From: Macrococcoides animalis
GTDB lineage: Bacteria > Bacillota > Bacilli > Staphylococcales > Staphylococcaceae
DNA: 64,000 nucleotides
Reading direction: 5' to 3'
Assembly (NCBI RefSeq): GCF_047425875.1
Contig: NZ_CP179727.1
Location: 682,001-746,000, forward strand
Shown in pieces: positions 16,846-24,110 of this stretch (position 1 is its first letter; the number at the start of each line of letters is the position of its first letter). The notes under the pieces were generated by a model. The model made no database searches. It saw only the letters and a program-made list of their open reading frames with translations, and was not told where the DNA came from. The position numbers and the translations under genes are program-made.

Positions 16846-17415
16846 TCACCTCATTTTATTCATACTATCTTCTATATCTTTAATCACTTCATACATTAAT
16901 TCTGCTGCTTCAACATCCGTGAAACCTTTAGGGATAATCGTAAATCGGTCTTTTGGAATATCATCTATATAACCCAAAGCATACGCCTCTTCGATAAAAC
17001 AATGCTCCATTTGTTTAAGCGTCTTAAGACTAACAAATAATTTATTTATATACATCACACTGATACAATCATATACCTTCGAGAATTCTGCCATATCTAA
17101 AATAGCATCGTCCCCAATGTTCGAAAAAAATATAATTGTATCGTCTGAAAACATATCATATATAACATCTAAGTCCCATTCGTCCATTTTATATGTATCT
17201 TTATCTTCAAACTGATTAAAATTAATATTTTTTTCTTCTAATTGTCTCATTAATAACGGTAATGATTCATTATCCTTAAATCATGTATTTAAATTCACAT
17301 TGTAACCCCCACCGCTTAATTTTAAAGCGATTGGAATCGGCATCGTATTCAATATATCCTGCATATCGTCTGAAGCTAACCTATCTTGAAACACCTCTCC
17401 AATTACAAATATCAT
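16846..17415 (-). pseudogene. Hypothetical gene broken by one in-frame stop
   Basis: A reading frame opens at ATG 17413-17415 after GAGGTGA and runs MIFVIGEVFQDRLASDD for 44 codons to a TGA at 17281-17283. It then continues in the same frame without interruption (FKDNESLPLLMRQLEEKN) to the stop at 16846. Coding character is the same on both sides, so a single base change, probably TGG (Trp) to TGA, split a 189-codon gene. Residues about 60-185 are acidic and alpha/beta in character; I do not recognise the family. The distal part could be re-initiated at the internal ATG at 17250 (134 residues), but no good ribosome site precedes it. Confidence 0.75.
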
Positions 17416-17513
17416 ACACTCACCTCTTTCTTTTATCATAGCAACTCACAGCATAATAAACACGTTATAGACAATGCGAAAATTTGCTATAATATCAAAA
17501 ACGAGGTGATACG

Positions 17514-17972
17514 ATGGATATAGTCATATTAAGAGAAGAAGACATGGCCACACTTAGAAAATATAATGTAGATCCAGAAAAGTTTGATGAAGATTTTGAA
17601 GATATTTTTAGAATGATAGGTTATGAATATGATGAAATATTGTTCAAAGAATTTGGCTATGAATTTGATCCTGATGAAATCGAACAAGTTCCAAGAATTG
17701 CAGCAATGAAGAAAGATTTCTTGGAAATATACGATCATATTGCAATGGATGAAGGTTATATCAGTTACAATCATCATTATGTATCTTCGTATAACAACGC
17801 ATCGTGTAAAATCACACTAAAAGACGACACAATAATTGAAGGCAAAAGTACAGATGCAAATTGGCTTAGTAAAGAAATTAATATTTTAGTTAAAGACCTA
17901 TTCCAAAAACAAATTATGAAAATTAATTTAGACGAAATAGTATCGATAGACGTAAAAAACAGCACACTGTAA
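17514..17972 (+). CDS. Hypothetical acidic cytoplasmic protein
   Basis: A 152-residue soluble protein with no signal peptide. The first half is strongly acidic and helical (EKFDEDFEDIFRMIGYEYDEI); the second half is basic and beta-rich (CKITLKDDTIIEGKSTDANW, then VKDLFQKQIMKINLDEIVSI), suggestive of a small SH3-like or WYL-like fold at the C-terminus. The ATG follows GAGGTGATACG. It is divergent from the broken gene upstream and converges on butA. No family recognised. Confidence 0.7.
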   Translation: MDIVILREEDMATLRKYNVDPEKFDEDFEDIFRMIGYEYDEILFKEFGYEFDPDEIEQVPRIAAMKKDFLEIYDHIAMDEGYISYNHHYVSSYNNASCKITLKDDTIIEGKSTDANWLSKEINILVKDLFQKQIMKINLDEIVSIDVKNSTL

Positions 17973-17989
17973 TCAGTGCGCTGTTTTTT
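17954..17989. terminator. Bidirectional terminator
   Basis: Stem AAAAAACAGC-CACTG with its complement (one mismatch) and a TAAT loop, T-rich on both strands, between the hypothetical gene and butA. It overlaps the hypothetical gene's end. Confidence 0.85.
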
Positions 17990-17998
17990 GACTATAAC

Positions 17999-18772
17999 TT
18001 ATCTGTAAACTAAACCACCATCAGTTAATATTGCTTGACCTGTAATATAATCCGCGTCATCGGAAGCTAAGAAAGAAACTAAGTTGGCGACATCTTTAGG
18101 TTCCTGGTAACGACCTAATTTAATTGCACTAGTGTATTCTTTCCATGCATCTCCTGGTTTCATACCTTCATTATATTTTACCATTTCAGCATCGATTCGA
18201 TCCCACATTTCAGTTTTTGCAACACCCGGGCAATATGCGTTAACTGTGATTTGATATTGTGCTAATTCTTTTGCTGATGAATGTGTAAATGAACGTACTG
18301 CATGTTTTGTAGCTGAATAAGTAGACAACATTTCATAAGACTCATGACCTGCAATACTACAAGCATTAATAATTTTACCTTTAGTTTCTTGCTTAATAAA
18401 TTGTTCTGCTGCAGCTTGCGTACCATATACAGTACCGAATACGTTGATATTAAATAAACGTTGTAATTCAGTTTCTTCGACTTGTAAGAATGGCGTAACT
18501 GCATCAATACCCGCATTATTAACAAAAACGTCTAATTGACCAAAAGTATCAACCGCGTGTTTAACTAAAGCGAATTGATCTTCACGTTTTGAAACATCAC
18601 CTTTAAATGATGAAATTTCAAATCCTAATCCTTTAAATTCTTGTTCTGTTTTGTTTAAGTTATCTTCGTTTATATCATGGATTACTACTCTGAATCCATC
18701 CTTCGCTAAACGTTCTGCAATACCTTTACCTAATCCAGCAGCTGAACCTGTAACAATTGCAACTTTACTCAC
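17999..18772 (-). CDS. butA: Acetoin (diacetyl) reductase, SDR family
   Basis: A 257-residue short-chain dehydrogenase that interconverts diacetyl, acetoin and 2,3-butanediol with NAD(H). Cofactor motif TGSAAGLGKG (8-17), NNAG (about 87-90), catalytic Ser in ACSIAG (about 139), and YSATK (Tyr about 152, Lys 156) are all in place. Length and sequence fit the butA/budC group of staphylococci and lactic bacteria. Monocistronic. A Rex-like site lies about 60 bases upstream, consistent with control by NADH/NAD ratio. Confidence 0.88.
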   Translation of the reverse strand: MSKVAIVTGSAAGLGKGIAERLAKDGFRVVIHDINEDNLNKTEQEFKGLGFEISSFKGDVSKREDQFALVKHAVDTFGQLDVFVNNAGIDAVTPFLQVEETELQRLFNINVFGTVYGTQAAAEQFIKQETKGKIINACSIAGHESYEMLSTYSATKHAVRSFTHSSAKELAQYQITVNAYCPGVAKTEMWDRIDAEMVKYNEGMKPGDAWKEYTSAIKLGRYQEPKDVANLVSFLASDDADYITGQAILTDGGLVYR

Positions 18773-18829
18773 TTAAAACATCTCCTTAAAAATTTCAGAA
18801 TTTTTAATACATTTTAATTATAATGTTAA

Positions 18830-18847
18830 TTGTGAATTTTTTCACTT
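18830..18847. promoter_or_regulatory. Rex-like redox operator upstream of butA
   Basis: TTGTGAATTTTTTCACTT matches the Rex consensus TTGTGAA-N4-TTCACAA except at the last two bases. Rex represses fermentation genes in staphylococci when NADH is low. Confidence 0.6.
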
Positions 18848-19026
18848 AATATAGGTCGTGTTCAATAAAATGTAACAAATTACTATATATACTGCTGAAT
18901 TATCGTTTCGCTAATATTCTAAATATATATATCACTTATGTAAAAATCCAAAAAAATACTCGTTTACGTCAATTTTAATTTGTTTAAAAATAAAAAGACA
19001 ACCCTAAAAGATTGTCTAATTTCGCA

Positions 19027-19662
19027 CTATGCTTTTTTCCAAACTGAACCTTTTAGATACATCAGTGACCATTGATCACCGCCATATTTTTTATCAATAT
19101 TACGCCATTTCTTCAGAGATTTAAGATCATTTGCTTTTAGTAATGCGATACGGTCAACAACGACATTTACTAATTTCGTGCGATCTGCATTATATCGATC
19201 ACTTGAAATGATTTTAATATTTTTATAAAAATCTACATATCCTTTTTCTGAGTGAATACCAATACGTATTGAATACAATGGCTTACCATAAATTTGATGA
19301 ATTTTCTTACGTGACACTGCTTTAATGTCCGAAGTATTTACTTGGCTTATTGTTCGCTTCAAAAACGGTACTTTTTCTTGAAAGTTTGTAAATGCTAATG
19401 CATTTGCTGAACGAACTGAATCGTTACCAGGTTTATTACCAATTAAGAAGTCTTCGAAAACAATCCCTTTTTTATTCTTATAGTAACTCACCTTTTGTCC
19501 TGCCTTTAAACCATTGATTGTCATCTTACCACTCTTTGCTTTTTTCGCGAATGCTTCAGTTGCAATATTAATTTTTTTAGGTGTAGCTGCTTCAGCTTGA
19601 ATGTTTACCGACGTTATTACTAAACCTGCTGCAAGTCCTGTTACGAGTAACTTTCTCATCAT
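19027..19662 (-). CDS. Secreted protein of unknown function
   Basis: A 211-residue protein with a signal peptide (MMRKLLVTGLAAGLVITSVNIQAEA, cleaved near residue 25). The mature chain is basic (many Lys) with KMTINGLKAGQKVSYYKNKKG at about 45-65 and HQIYGKPLYSIRIGI at about 141-155. The NGLK and IYGK phrases faintly echo IsaB-like proteins, so it may be a remote member of the same group, but I cannot confirm this. No anchor motif; probably exported and released or wall-bound by charge. Confidence 0.65.
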   Translation of the reverse strand: MMRKLLVTGLAAGLVITSVNIQAEAATPKKINIATEAFAKKAKSGKMTINGLKAGQKVSYYKNKKGIVFEDFLIGNKPGNDSVRSANALAFTNFQEKVPFLKRTISQVNTSDIKAVSRKKIHQIYGKPLYSIRIGIHSEKGYVDFYKNIKIISSDRYNADRTKLVNVVVDRIALLKANDLKSLKKWRNIDKKYGGDQWSLMYLKGSVWKKA

Positions 19663-19880
19663 AAATCACTCCTTTTGGATCATTGAGGATACATTTAATT
19701 ATAATTCAATTGTATAACAAATTCTATTTTAAGAGTATATTTATACCCATTCGTCTATAAATCGTCATAATAAAAACTCAATCTAATTTTTTCTATACGT
19801 ATTTGTTCATAGTATCTCTTATAAGTTATTTAGCAGAATTTTTGATATATGAAAAAGGCGAATGGAGAAGCATTAAGATA
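19663..19880. other. Intergenic region before the repeat array
   Basis: AT-rich sequence with the promoter side of the secreted protein gene. CGTATTTGTTCAT near 19797 faintly resembles the repeat unit that follows. No gene is visible. Confidence 0.5.
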
Positions 19881-20327
19881 CGTTTGTTCGCGTAACAACT
19901 CTATGCATGAACAAACCTTGAAGATTTTATTATTTTATTTATGCTTTCGTGGAATATTGGTGCGTTTGTTCGTGTAACAACTCTATGTGTGAACAAACCT
20001 TGAAGATTTTATTATTTTCTTCATACTTTCGTGGAATATTGGTGCGTTTGTTCACGTTACAGCTCTATGTGTGAACAAACCTTGAAGATTTCATTATTTT
20101 CTTTATGTTATCGTGGAATATTGGTGCGTTTGTTCGTGTAACAACTCTATGTGTGAACAAACCTTGAAGATTTTATTATTTTCTTTATACTTTCGTAGAA
20201 TATTGGCACGTTTGTTCGCGTAACAACTCTATGTATGAACAAACCTTGAAGATTTTATTATTTTCTTTATACTTTCTTGGAATATTGGCGCGTTTGTTCA
20301 TATTACAGCTCTATGTGTGAACAAAAA
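19881..20327. repeat. Six tandem 82-bp repeats with internal hairpins
   Basis: Units start at 19881, 19963, 20045, 20127, 20209 and 20291, exactly 82 bases apart; the sixth is cut after 37 bases. Each has GTTTGTTC, a 17-19 base loop around CTCTATG, and GAACAAAC, forming an 8-10 bp stem, then an AT-rich spacer containing CTTGAAGATTTTATTATTTT and GGAATATTGG. Units 3 and 6 share a variant loop (TTACAGCTC instead of TAACAACTC), which suggests a duplicated trimer. The spacers are as conserved as the stems, so it is not a CRISPR. No reading frame runs through it. Confidence 0.9.
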
Positions 20328-20351
20328 AAGACTTCACCGTAGTGAAATCTT
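20328..20351 (-). terminator. Terminator of the DUF805 gene next to the repeats
   Basis: 10-bp stem AAGACTTCAC (one mismatch) with a CGTA loop, followed on the minus strand by TTTTTTT. The last repeat unit ends directly at this terminator. Confidence 0.8.
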
Positions 20352-20808
20352 AATTATCTTTCTTAGCTGCTAGTGCAACCTCTGTTATAAATGCCAATCC
20401 AAGTAAACCTGCAAGCACTTTAAAATTTTTAGAGCCAAATTTCTTATTTAGTTCATCTTGAGATGCTTTACTCATACCGACAACCCATAAATATCCTAAT
20501 GCATTAACTGAATACGCAGCTTTTGCGATATTATTATTTACCCCAAGTTTATTCAAACGACGACTGAATAAACTATATGATGGTACTAACGTAATCAAAG
20601 CCAAAGTAGAATAGAGTTTATTCGTCTTTGTATCAATCAATTGTTCCCCAGAATCTGTCTCTAAATTATCTATATCAGCTAAAGCTAAAATCGTAAATGC
20701 TACAACATGTGTCAACGTTGGAAACCAATACTCTGAACGACTTGCTTCTTCAGTTGTGTTCAACGCATAGCGCCAATAGTTCATGTACTCTTTCAATGCT
20801 TTGTTCAT
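20350..20808 (-). CDS. DUF805 family membrane protein
   Basis: A 152-residue divergent DUF805 protein: YWRYALNTTEEASRSEYWFP at about 11-30 carries the SRSEYW motif, followed by membrane segments at about 34-45, 66-82 and 130-146, and SRRLNKLGVNN at about 82-92. The middle insert EQLIDTKTNKLYS is unusual for the family. Single gene with its own terminator, bordering the 82-bp repeat array on its 3' side. Function unknown. Confidence 0.75.
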   Translation of the reverse strand: MNKALKEYMNYWRYALNTTEEASRSEYWFPTLTHVVAFTILALADIDNLETDSGEQLIDTKTNKLYSTLALITLVPSYSLFSRRLNKLGVNNNIAKAAYSVNALGYLWVVGMSKASQDELNKKFGSKNFKVLAGLLGLAFITEVALAAKKDN

Positions 20809-20889
20809 ATTATCCCCTCATTTCAAGTATTATCTATATTATCCCCTAATATTTGTATGTGTTCAATAGATATTCTATGACAAAAAATA

Positions 20890-20912
20890 ACCCTCGAAAT
20901 AATTTCGAGGGT
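20890..20912. terminator. Terminator of the thiosulfate uptake operon
   Basis: Perfect 10-bp stem ACCCTCGAAA with a TAA loop; TTATTTTTTG follows on the minus strand, just beyond the tsuB stop. Confidence 0.85.
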
Positions 20913-20919
20913 CATTCTA

Positions 20920-21144
20920 TTAAGCTTTCTGAACAGTAATTGTCCAAGATGCATCATCTAATTGTTCGTAATTCGTTACTGGATAACCATTTTCTGCTGC
21001 CCAGTTGGGTAATGCTTCTGTCGCTTGAGTACAGTCAAAATCAATTTTCAACTCATCTCCAGTTTGTAATGCTTCCATTTTCTTTTGTGCTTCTATTAAT
21101 GGGAATGGACATACCATTCCAACTGTACCTAATTCGTGTACCAT
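20920..21144 (-). CDS. tsuB: TusA-like sulfur carrier (YeeD/TsuB type)
   Basis: About 74 residues of the TusA fold, with the conserved MVCPFPLIEAQK motif whose Cys (about residue 12) carries persulfide sulfur. It receives sulfur from thiosulfate taken up by the adjacent transporter, as shown for YeeD/TsuB of E. coli. The start is taken as the ATG of MVHELG, seven bases after GGAGG; an ATG six bases upstream abuts the ribosome site. Eleven bases downstream of tsuA on the same transcript. Confidence 0.85.
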   Translation of the reverse strand: MVHELGTVGMVCPFPLIEAQKKMEALQTGDELKIDFDCTQATEALPNWAAENGYPVTNYEQLDDASWTITVQKA

Positions 21145-21155
21145 ATTCATCCTCC

Positions 21156-22229
21156 TTAAGCTGCTTTCGGTTTTAAATTAATCACTTTTTTCGCTTGTTT
21201 CATTGGTCTTACAAATAAGAAATAACTCATGAACCATGTACCTAATATCATAAATAATAATGAAATCCATCCTTGCGTATTCATTGTTGCAGTAGATACT
21301 AAACCATTACCGATTGAACATCCACCCGCAAGGGATGCACCGATTCCCATAAATGCACCACCAATGACACTGTTACGAATTGTCGTTTTTTCTGGTAAAC
21401 GCCATTTAAATTCTCTAGATCCACGTGCTGCAATATATGAACCTAGGAAGATTCCTAATACTAAGAATACTCCCCAGTCTATTAATTTCGTATCCCCATT
21501 CACCAAAAATTGAAGTAAATTTGCTGATGGTGTTGTAATGCCTAATCCATAATTGCGACCTGTTGAAATACTCATTGGCCATGCGATTAAAGCAATAATA
21601 CCAATAGCAATTGCAGCAACAAATGGATGATATCTTTTTTCAAACAATACATGTCGAACACCTGTAAATTTCTGCTTTAACTTTGGCATTGCAAATTTCG
21701 GTTTTGGTTTATTCAATGTTTTAACAACTAAAATTACTGTAACCATAATAAGGAAAACTAGATAGATCCAAAAAGGAATGCCAGTTGACTTTGATAAATC
21801 CGCATTTACTACTGAGACACTATTTAATTTATCAAGCAAGGGCTTTAATACACCCACCTTCGTCATCGCTGCAAAAAGTGCGTACATAAATAATGCAATC
21901 CAACTCCCAATTAAACCTTCTCCAGCTCGATACCATGTACCTGTGGCACACCCACCCGCTAACACAATACCAATTCCAAATACAAAAGAGCCTAAAATCG
22001 TGCCAATCACTGAAAATGCTTCATACTCTATATGTATAATATTCATTGAAGTTAACACGTATAAGCCTATTGCTTGGATAGAAATTGCGATAAGTAACGC
22101 ATAGAACATTTTATTGTTCTTTTGAACATACATATCACGGAACCCACCCGTTAAGCAAAAACGTGTACGTTGCATTACGAAACCAAGTAATGCACCCACA
22201 ATTAAACCACTAACAATTGTCCAAATCAT
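21156..22229 (-). CDS. tsuA: Thiosulfate transporter, YeeE/YedE family
   Basis: A 357-residue membrane protein of the YeeE/YedE (TsuA) family with about nine hydrophobic segments. Three conserved cysteine motifs that pass thiosulfate through the pore are present: RTRFCLTGGFRD (Cys about 27), GGCATGTWYRAGEG (Cys about 93) and GGCSIGNGLV (Cys about 306). The tsuA-tsuB gene pair supplies sulfur for cysteine synthesis. Strong GGAGG ribosome site. A CymR-like half-site sits just upstream. Confidence 0.9.
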   Translation of the reverse strand: MIWTIVSGLIVGALLGFVMQRTRFCLTGGFRDMYVQKNNKMFYALLIAISIQAIGLYVLTSMNIIHIEYEAFSVIGTILGSFVFGIGIVLAGGCATGTWYRAGEGLIGSWIALFMYALFAAMTKVGVLKPLLDKLNSVSVVNADLSKSTGIPFWIYLVFLIMVTVILVVKTLNKPKPKFAMPKLKQKFTGVRHVLFEKRYHPFVAAIAIGIIALIAWPMSISTGRNYGLGITTPSANLLQFLVNGDTKLIDWGVFLVLGIFLGSYIAARGSREFKWRLPEKTTIRNSVIGGAFMGIGASLAGGCSIGNGLVSTATMNTQGWISLLFMILGTWFMSYFLFVRPMKQAKKVINLKPKAA

Positions 22230-22242
22230 AAAAACCTCCTAC

Positions 22243-22270
22243 AATTCCGATAATAATAATAAGAAATAAA
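22243..22270 (-). promoter_or_regulatory. Possible CymR site upstream of tsuA
   Basis: On the minus strand TTATTATTATTATCGGAATT resembles the AT-N-GGAATT half of the staphylococcal CymR (sulfur repressor) motif. The match is partial and AT-rich, so it is only suggestive. Confidence 0.3.
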
Positions 22271-22386
22271 TATTATAGTATATGAAAAATAGTTATAAAT
22301 CAACACCTTTAACTCAGATATTTTATTTCATAATAATCTGCTTTCAATTTATAGGATACTTTCTTTATCAGTGCAGGATGTTTCAT

Positions 22387-22494
22387 TTAAAATACCTCAA
22401 TCTCTTGTTCCCCAAAATGGTCTATAACATCATATTCGTCTGTCCCATATGCAATACCTTGATAATAATTGCCCTCTATCACTACTAATTCCAT
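22387..22494 (-). CDS. Possible 35-residue acidic protein
   Basis: MELVVIEGNYYQGIAYGTD begins a 35-codon frame nine bases after AAGGGG, with normal codon use and several acidic residues, ending EIEVF. It lies in the 327-base gap between tsuA and a DUF805 gene. An ATG follows its stop directly but gives only 25 codons. No family recognised; it could be a remnant. Confidence 0.4.
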   Translation of the reverse strand: MELVVIEGNYYQGIAYGTDEYDVIDHFGEQEIEVF

Positions 22495-22546
22495 CCCGCT
22501 CAACCCCTTCATGTCATTACATCCATCATACTATGTCGAGATAAAA

Positions 22547-22576
22547 AAGATCCGTATCATCTGCGATACGGATCTT
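22547..22576 (-). terminator. Terminator overlapping a DUF805 stop codon
   Basis: Perfect 12-bp stem AAGATCCGTATC with a 6-base loop and TTTTTTAT beyond it on the minus strand. The last codons of the DUF805 gene form one arm. Confidence 0.85.
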
Positions 22577-23210
22577 GGTTATTATAATGATTTGAGTTCT
22601 GATATGGATTTTGTTGATAGTAATTACTTTGATAAGGATTATGATAATTATCTTTACCAAGCACTTTAGGATTCGGTCCCCATTGATTTGATCCTGGTTG
22701 GCTATCTTGTGCACACCAAACAATATACCAAATACCAATGACTAAATTAAATAATCCAATCATCATATGTAGGAATAAACCAATTACAGATGGATTTTGT
22801 GAATCACTTAAAAAGTTAATAAACATACTTACATAACTTAATAGAATCGGAACAATATAAAATAATATAGCCCATTTACCGCTTCTACCGATATCATGTA
22901 AACGTCTAACTAATAAAGATAAGTTAGGTATAAGTAATATTAATCCAATGAGGATTAAAGATAGAAAGCCTAATACCCCCGATAAACCAAATATATTTAG
23001 CATCGTGTTATGATCGTTAGATGCTCCAGCCGCAGCCGCACTAAAAATGATTACCATAAATAAAAAAAATGAAAAGCCGAGTGTAAATAGGATTGACTGC
23101 GTAAAGAAAGGTACCCAATATTCTTTTCTTCTTGATCTACCCTTAAAGTCGAATGCACGTGTCCAGAATAATTTCGTCGCTTCCCAAAATGACATTGGTT
23201 GCTGATACAT
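22557..23210 (-). CDS. DUF805 protein with Asn/Tyr/Gln-rich tail
   Basis: A 217-residue DUF805 protein with the best-preserved motifs in the window: RAFDFKGRSRRKEYWVPF (about 18-35) and VRRLHDIGRSGKW (about 101-113), plus four membrane segments. The family core ends near GSNQWGPNPK (about 172-181). A 35-residue hydrophilic tail rich in Asn, Tyr and Gln (YQSNYYQQNPYQNSN) follows, as in other long DUF805 proteins of staphylococci; it is probably disordered and cytoplasmic. The end of the tail is encoded in the terminator stem. Function unknown. Confidence 0.88.
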   Translation of the reverse strand: MYQQPMSFWEATKLFWTRAFDFKGRSRRKEYWVPFFTQSILFTLGFSFFLFMVIIFSAAAAGASNDHNTMLNIFGLSGVLGFLSLILIGLILLIPNLSLLVRRLHDIGRSGKWAILFYIVPILLSYVSMFINFLSDSQNPSVIGLFLHMMIGLFNLVIGIWYIVWCAQDSQPGSNQWGPNPKVLGKDNYHNPYQSNYYQQNPYQNSNHYNNQDPYRR

Positions 23211-23355
23211 AATTCCCCTCCAAAAGTGTTATTTGTTACTCACAGTATAAATAAAGTTTCTGTAAAATTAAAGAAAATATTTATTATATCTTATGCTTCT
23301 AGTATATTTATCCATATCAATGTACAATATACATAAAAAGTAATTGAGGTGTATT

Positions 23356-23781
23356 ATGTTCAAAAACTTAAAATTTCAAATTGCTTTTATTACGCTCATT
23401 TATTTAGTGTTCATCATTTGGTTTGTGAGTATAGGTGGCCATAAAAATCTAATAATCTTCTCATTTTTTATTGTCACTTATTTTACAGGCATACTTTCAA
23501 TAATTCGAGAACACAAAATGAAACACATAGACAAGAATGACAAAATTGCAATCCACCATGCGAAAATTAAAAATCACCGCAACAACTCAATTGAAAACTT
23601 AATCCTCCTCATAATATACAGTATTATTTTATATTTCTTAAATATACATGATATATTTCTTAGTCCATACTTCATGGTTGTCTTAACGCCTGGCAGTCAA
23701 TTTATAGGACACGCTGTGAGTTACTTCATGGAAAAAGAAGAACTCCAAATCACATTAAACAAAAAGAAAACCACTTCATAA
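23356..23781 (+). CDS. Hypothetical four-helix membrane protein
   Basis: About 141 residues. Four hydrophobic stretches (about 8-26, 30-46, 80-97, 104-120) are separated by a basic loop (IIREHKMKHIDKNDK) and end in a charged tail. The ATG at 23356 follows TTGAGGTG; a TTG twelve bases upstream would overlap the ribosome site. The last codons (KKKTTS) form part of the terminator stem. No family recognised. It is divergent from the DUF805 gene. Confidence 0.65.
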   Translation: MFKNLKFQIAFITLIYLVFIIWFVSIGGHKNLIIFSFFIVTYFTGILSIIREHKMKHIDKNDKIAIHHAKIKNHRNNSIENLILLIIYSIILYFLNIHDIFLSPYFMVVLTPGSQFIGHAVSYFMEKEELQITLNKKKTTS

Positions 23782-23796
23782 TGTAGTGGTTTTCTT
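23764..23796 (+). terminator. Terminator overlapping the membrane protein end
   Basis: Perfect 12-bp stem AAGAAAACCACT with a 9-base loop; the left arm is coding sequence. Confidence 0.7.
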
Positions 23797-23826
23797 AAGA
23801 TAAATATGTATATTAGACATAATAAT

Positions 23827-23853
23827 AAGGCACCCGTAAGTAACGAGTGCCTT
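23827..23853 (-). terminator. Terminator of the 49-residue gene
   Basis: 11-bp stem AAGGCACCCGT (one mismatch) and AAGTA loop, six bases after the stop; TTATTATT follows on the minus strand. Confidence 0.7.
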
Positions 23854-23858
23854 AATAA

Positions 23859-24008
23859 TTATTTATCTTGTTCGTCTTTACTGACTTTCTTCTCGCCAGG
23901 TTGAAGTTCCAATTGTTCCTTCACCTTCTCGTTCATTTCACCATCGATGACTGATTCTGGCATGATTTCACGTCTATTACTTGTTGTTTCTTTATCAACA
24001 TTTGACAT
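23859..24008 (-). CDS. Small hydrophilic protein, likely stress-induced
   Basis: A 49-residue highly charged protein without hydrophobic segments, starting MSNVDKETTSNRREIMPESV and ending LQPGEKKVSKDEQDK. It has a very strong GAGGAGG ribosome site and its own terminator. A promoter resembling the sigma-B consensus lies 33-58 bases upstream, so it may be a general stress protein. I do not recognise the family. Confidence 0.65.
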   Translation of the reverse strand: MSNVDKETTSNRREIMPESVIDGEMNEKVKEQLELQPGEKKVSKDEQDK

Positions 24009-24023
24009 ATCTATCGCCTCCTC

Positions 24024-24063
24024 AATTAGTATAGTTACTTATACCCCATCGACTATACTAATT
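24024..24063. repeat. 12-bp inverted repeat in the small gene's promoter
   Basis: Perfect arms AATTAGTATAGT and ACTATACTAATT, 16 bases apart, overlap the sigma-B-like promoter. It may be an operator, or a weak end signal for the MFS transcript. Confidence 0.55.
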
Positions 24064-24066
24064 AAC
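24041..24066 (-). promoter_or_regulatory. Sigma-B-like promoter
   Basis: On the minus strand GTTAAT, 14 bases, then GGGTAT. This fits the staphylococcal sigma-B pattern GWTTWW-N14-GGGWAW with one mismatch in the -35. It points at the 49-residue gene. Confidence 0.45.
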
Positions 24067-24110
24067 AAAAAGGCTTTATCAAAATTTCGAAACGTATATT
24101 TACTCTTCAT

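Noticed and set aside
19881..20327. CRISPR array
   Set aside because: The spacers between palindromic stems are nearly identical from unit to unit and the period is 82 bases; CRISPR spacers would be unique. No cas genes are present.
19881..20327. LexA (SOS) boxes from the GAAC/GTTC words
   Set aside because: LexA sites need GAAC-N4-GTTC. Here the order is GTTC...GAAC with 17-19 bases between, so the geometry is wrong.
22526..22738. Alternative minus-strand frame over the DUF805 tail
   Set aside because: It is a different frame of the repetitive Asn/Tyr-rich tail and has no ribosome site.
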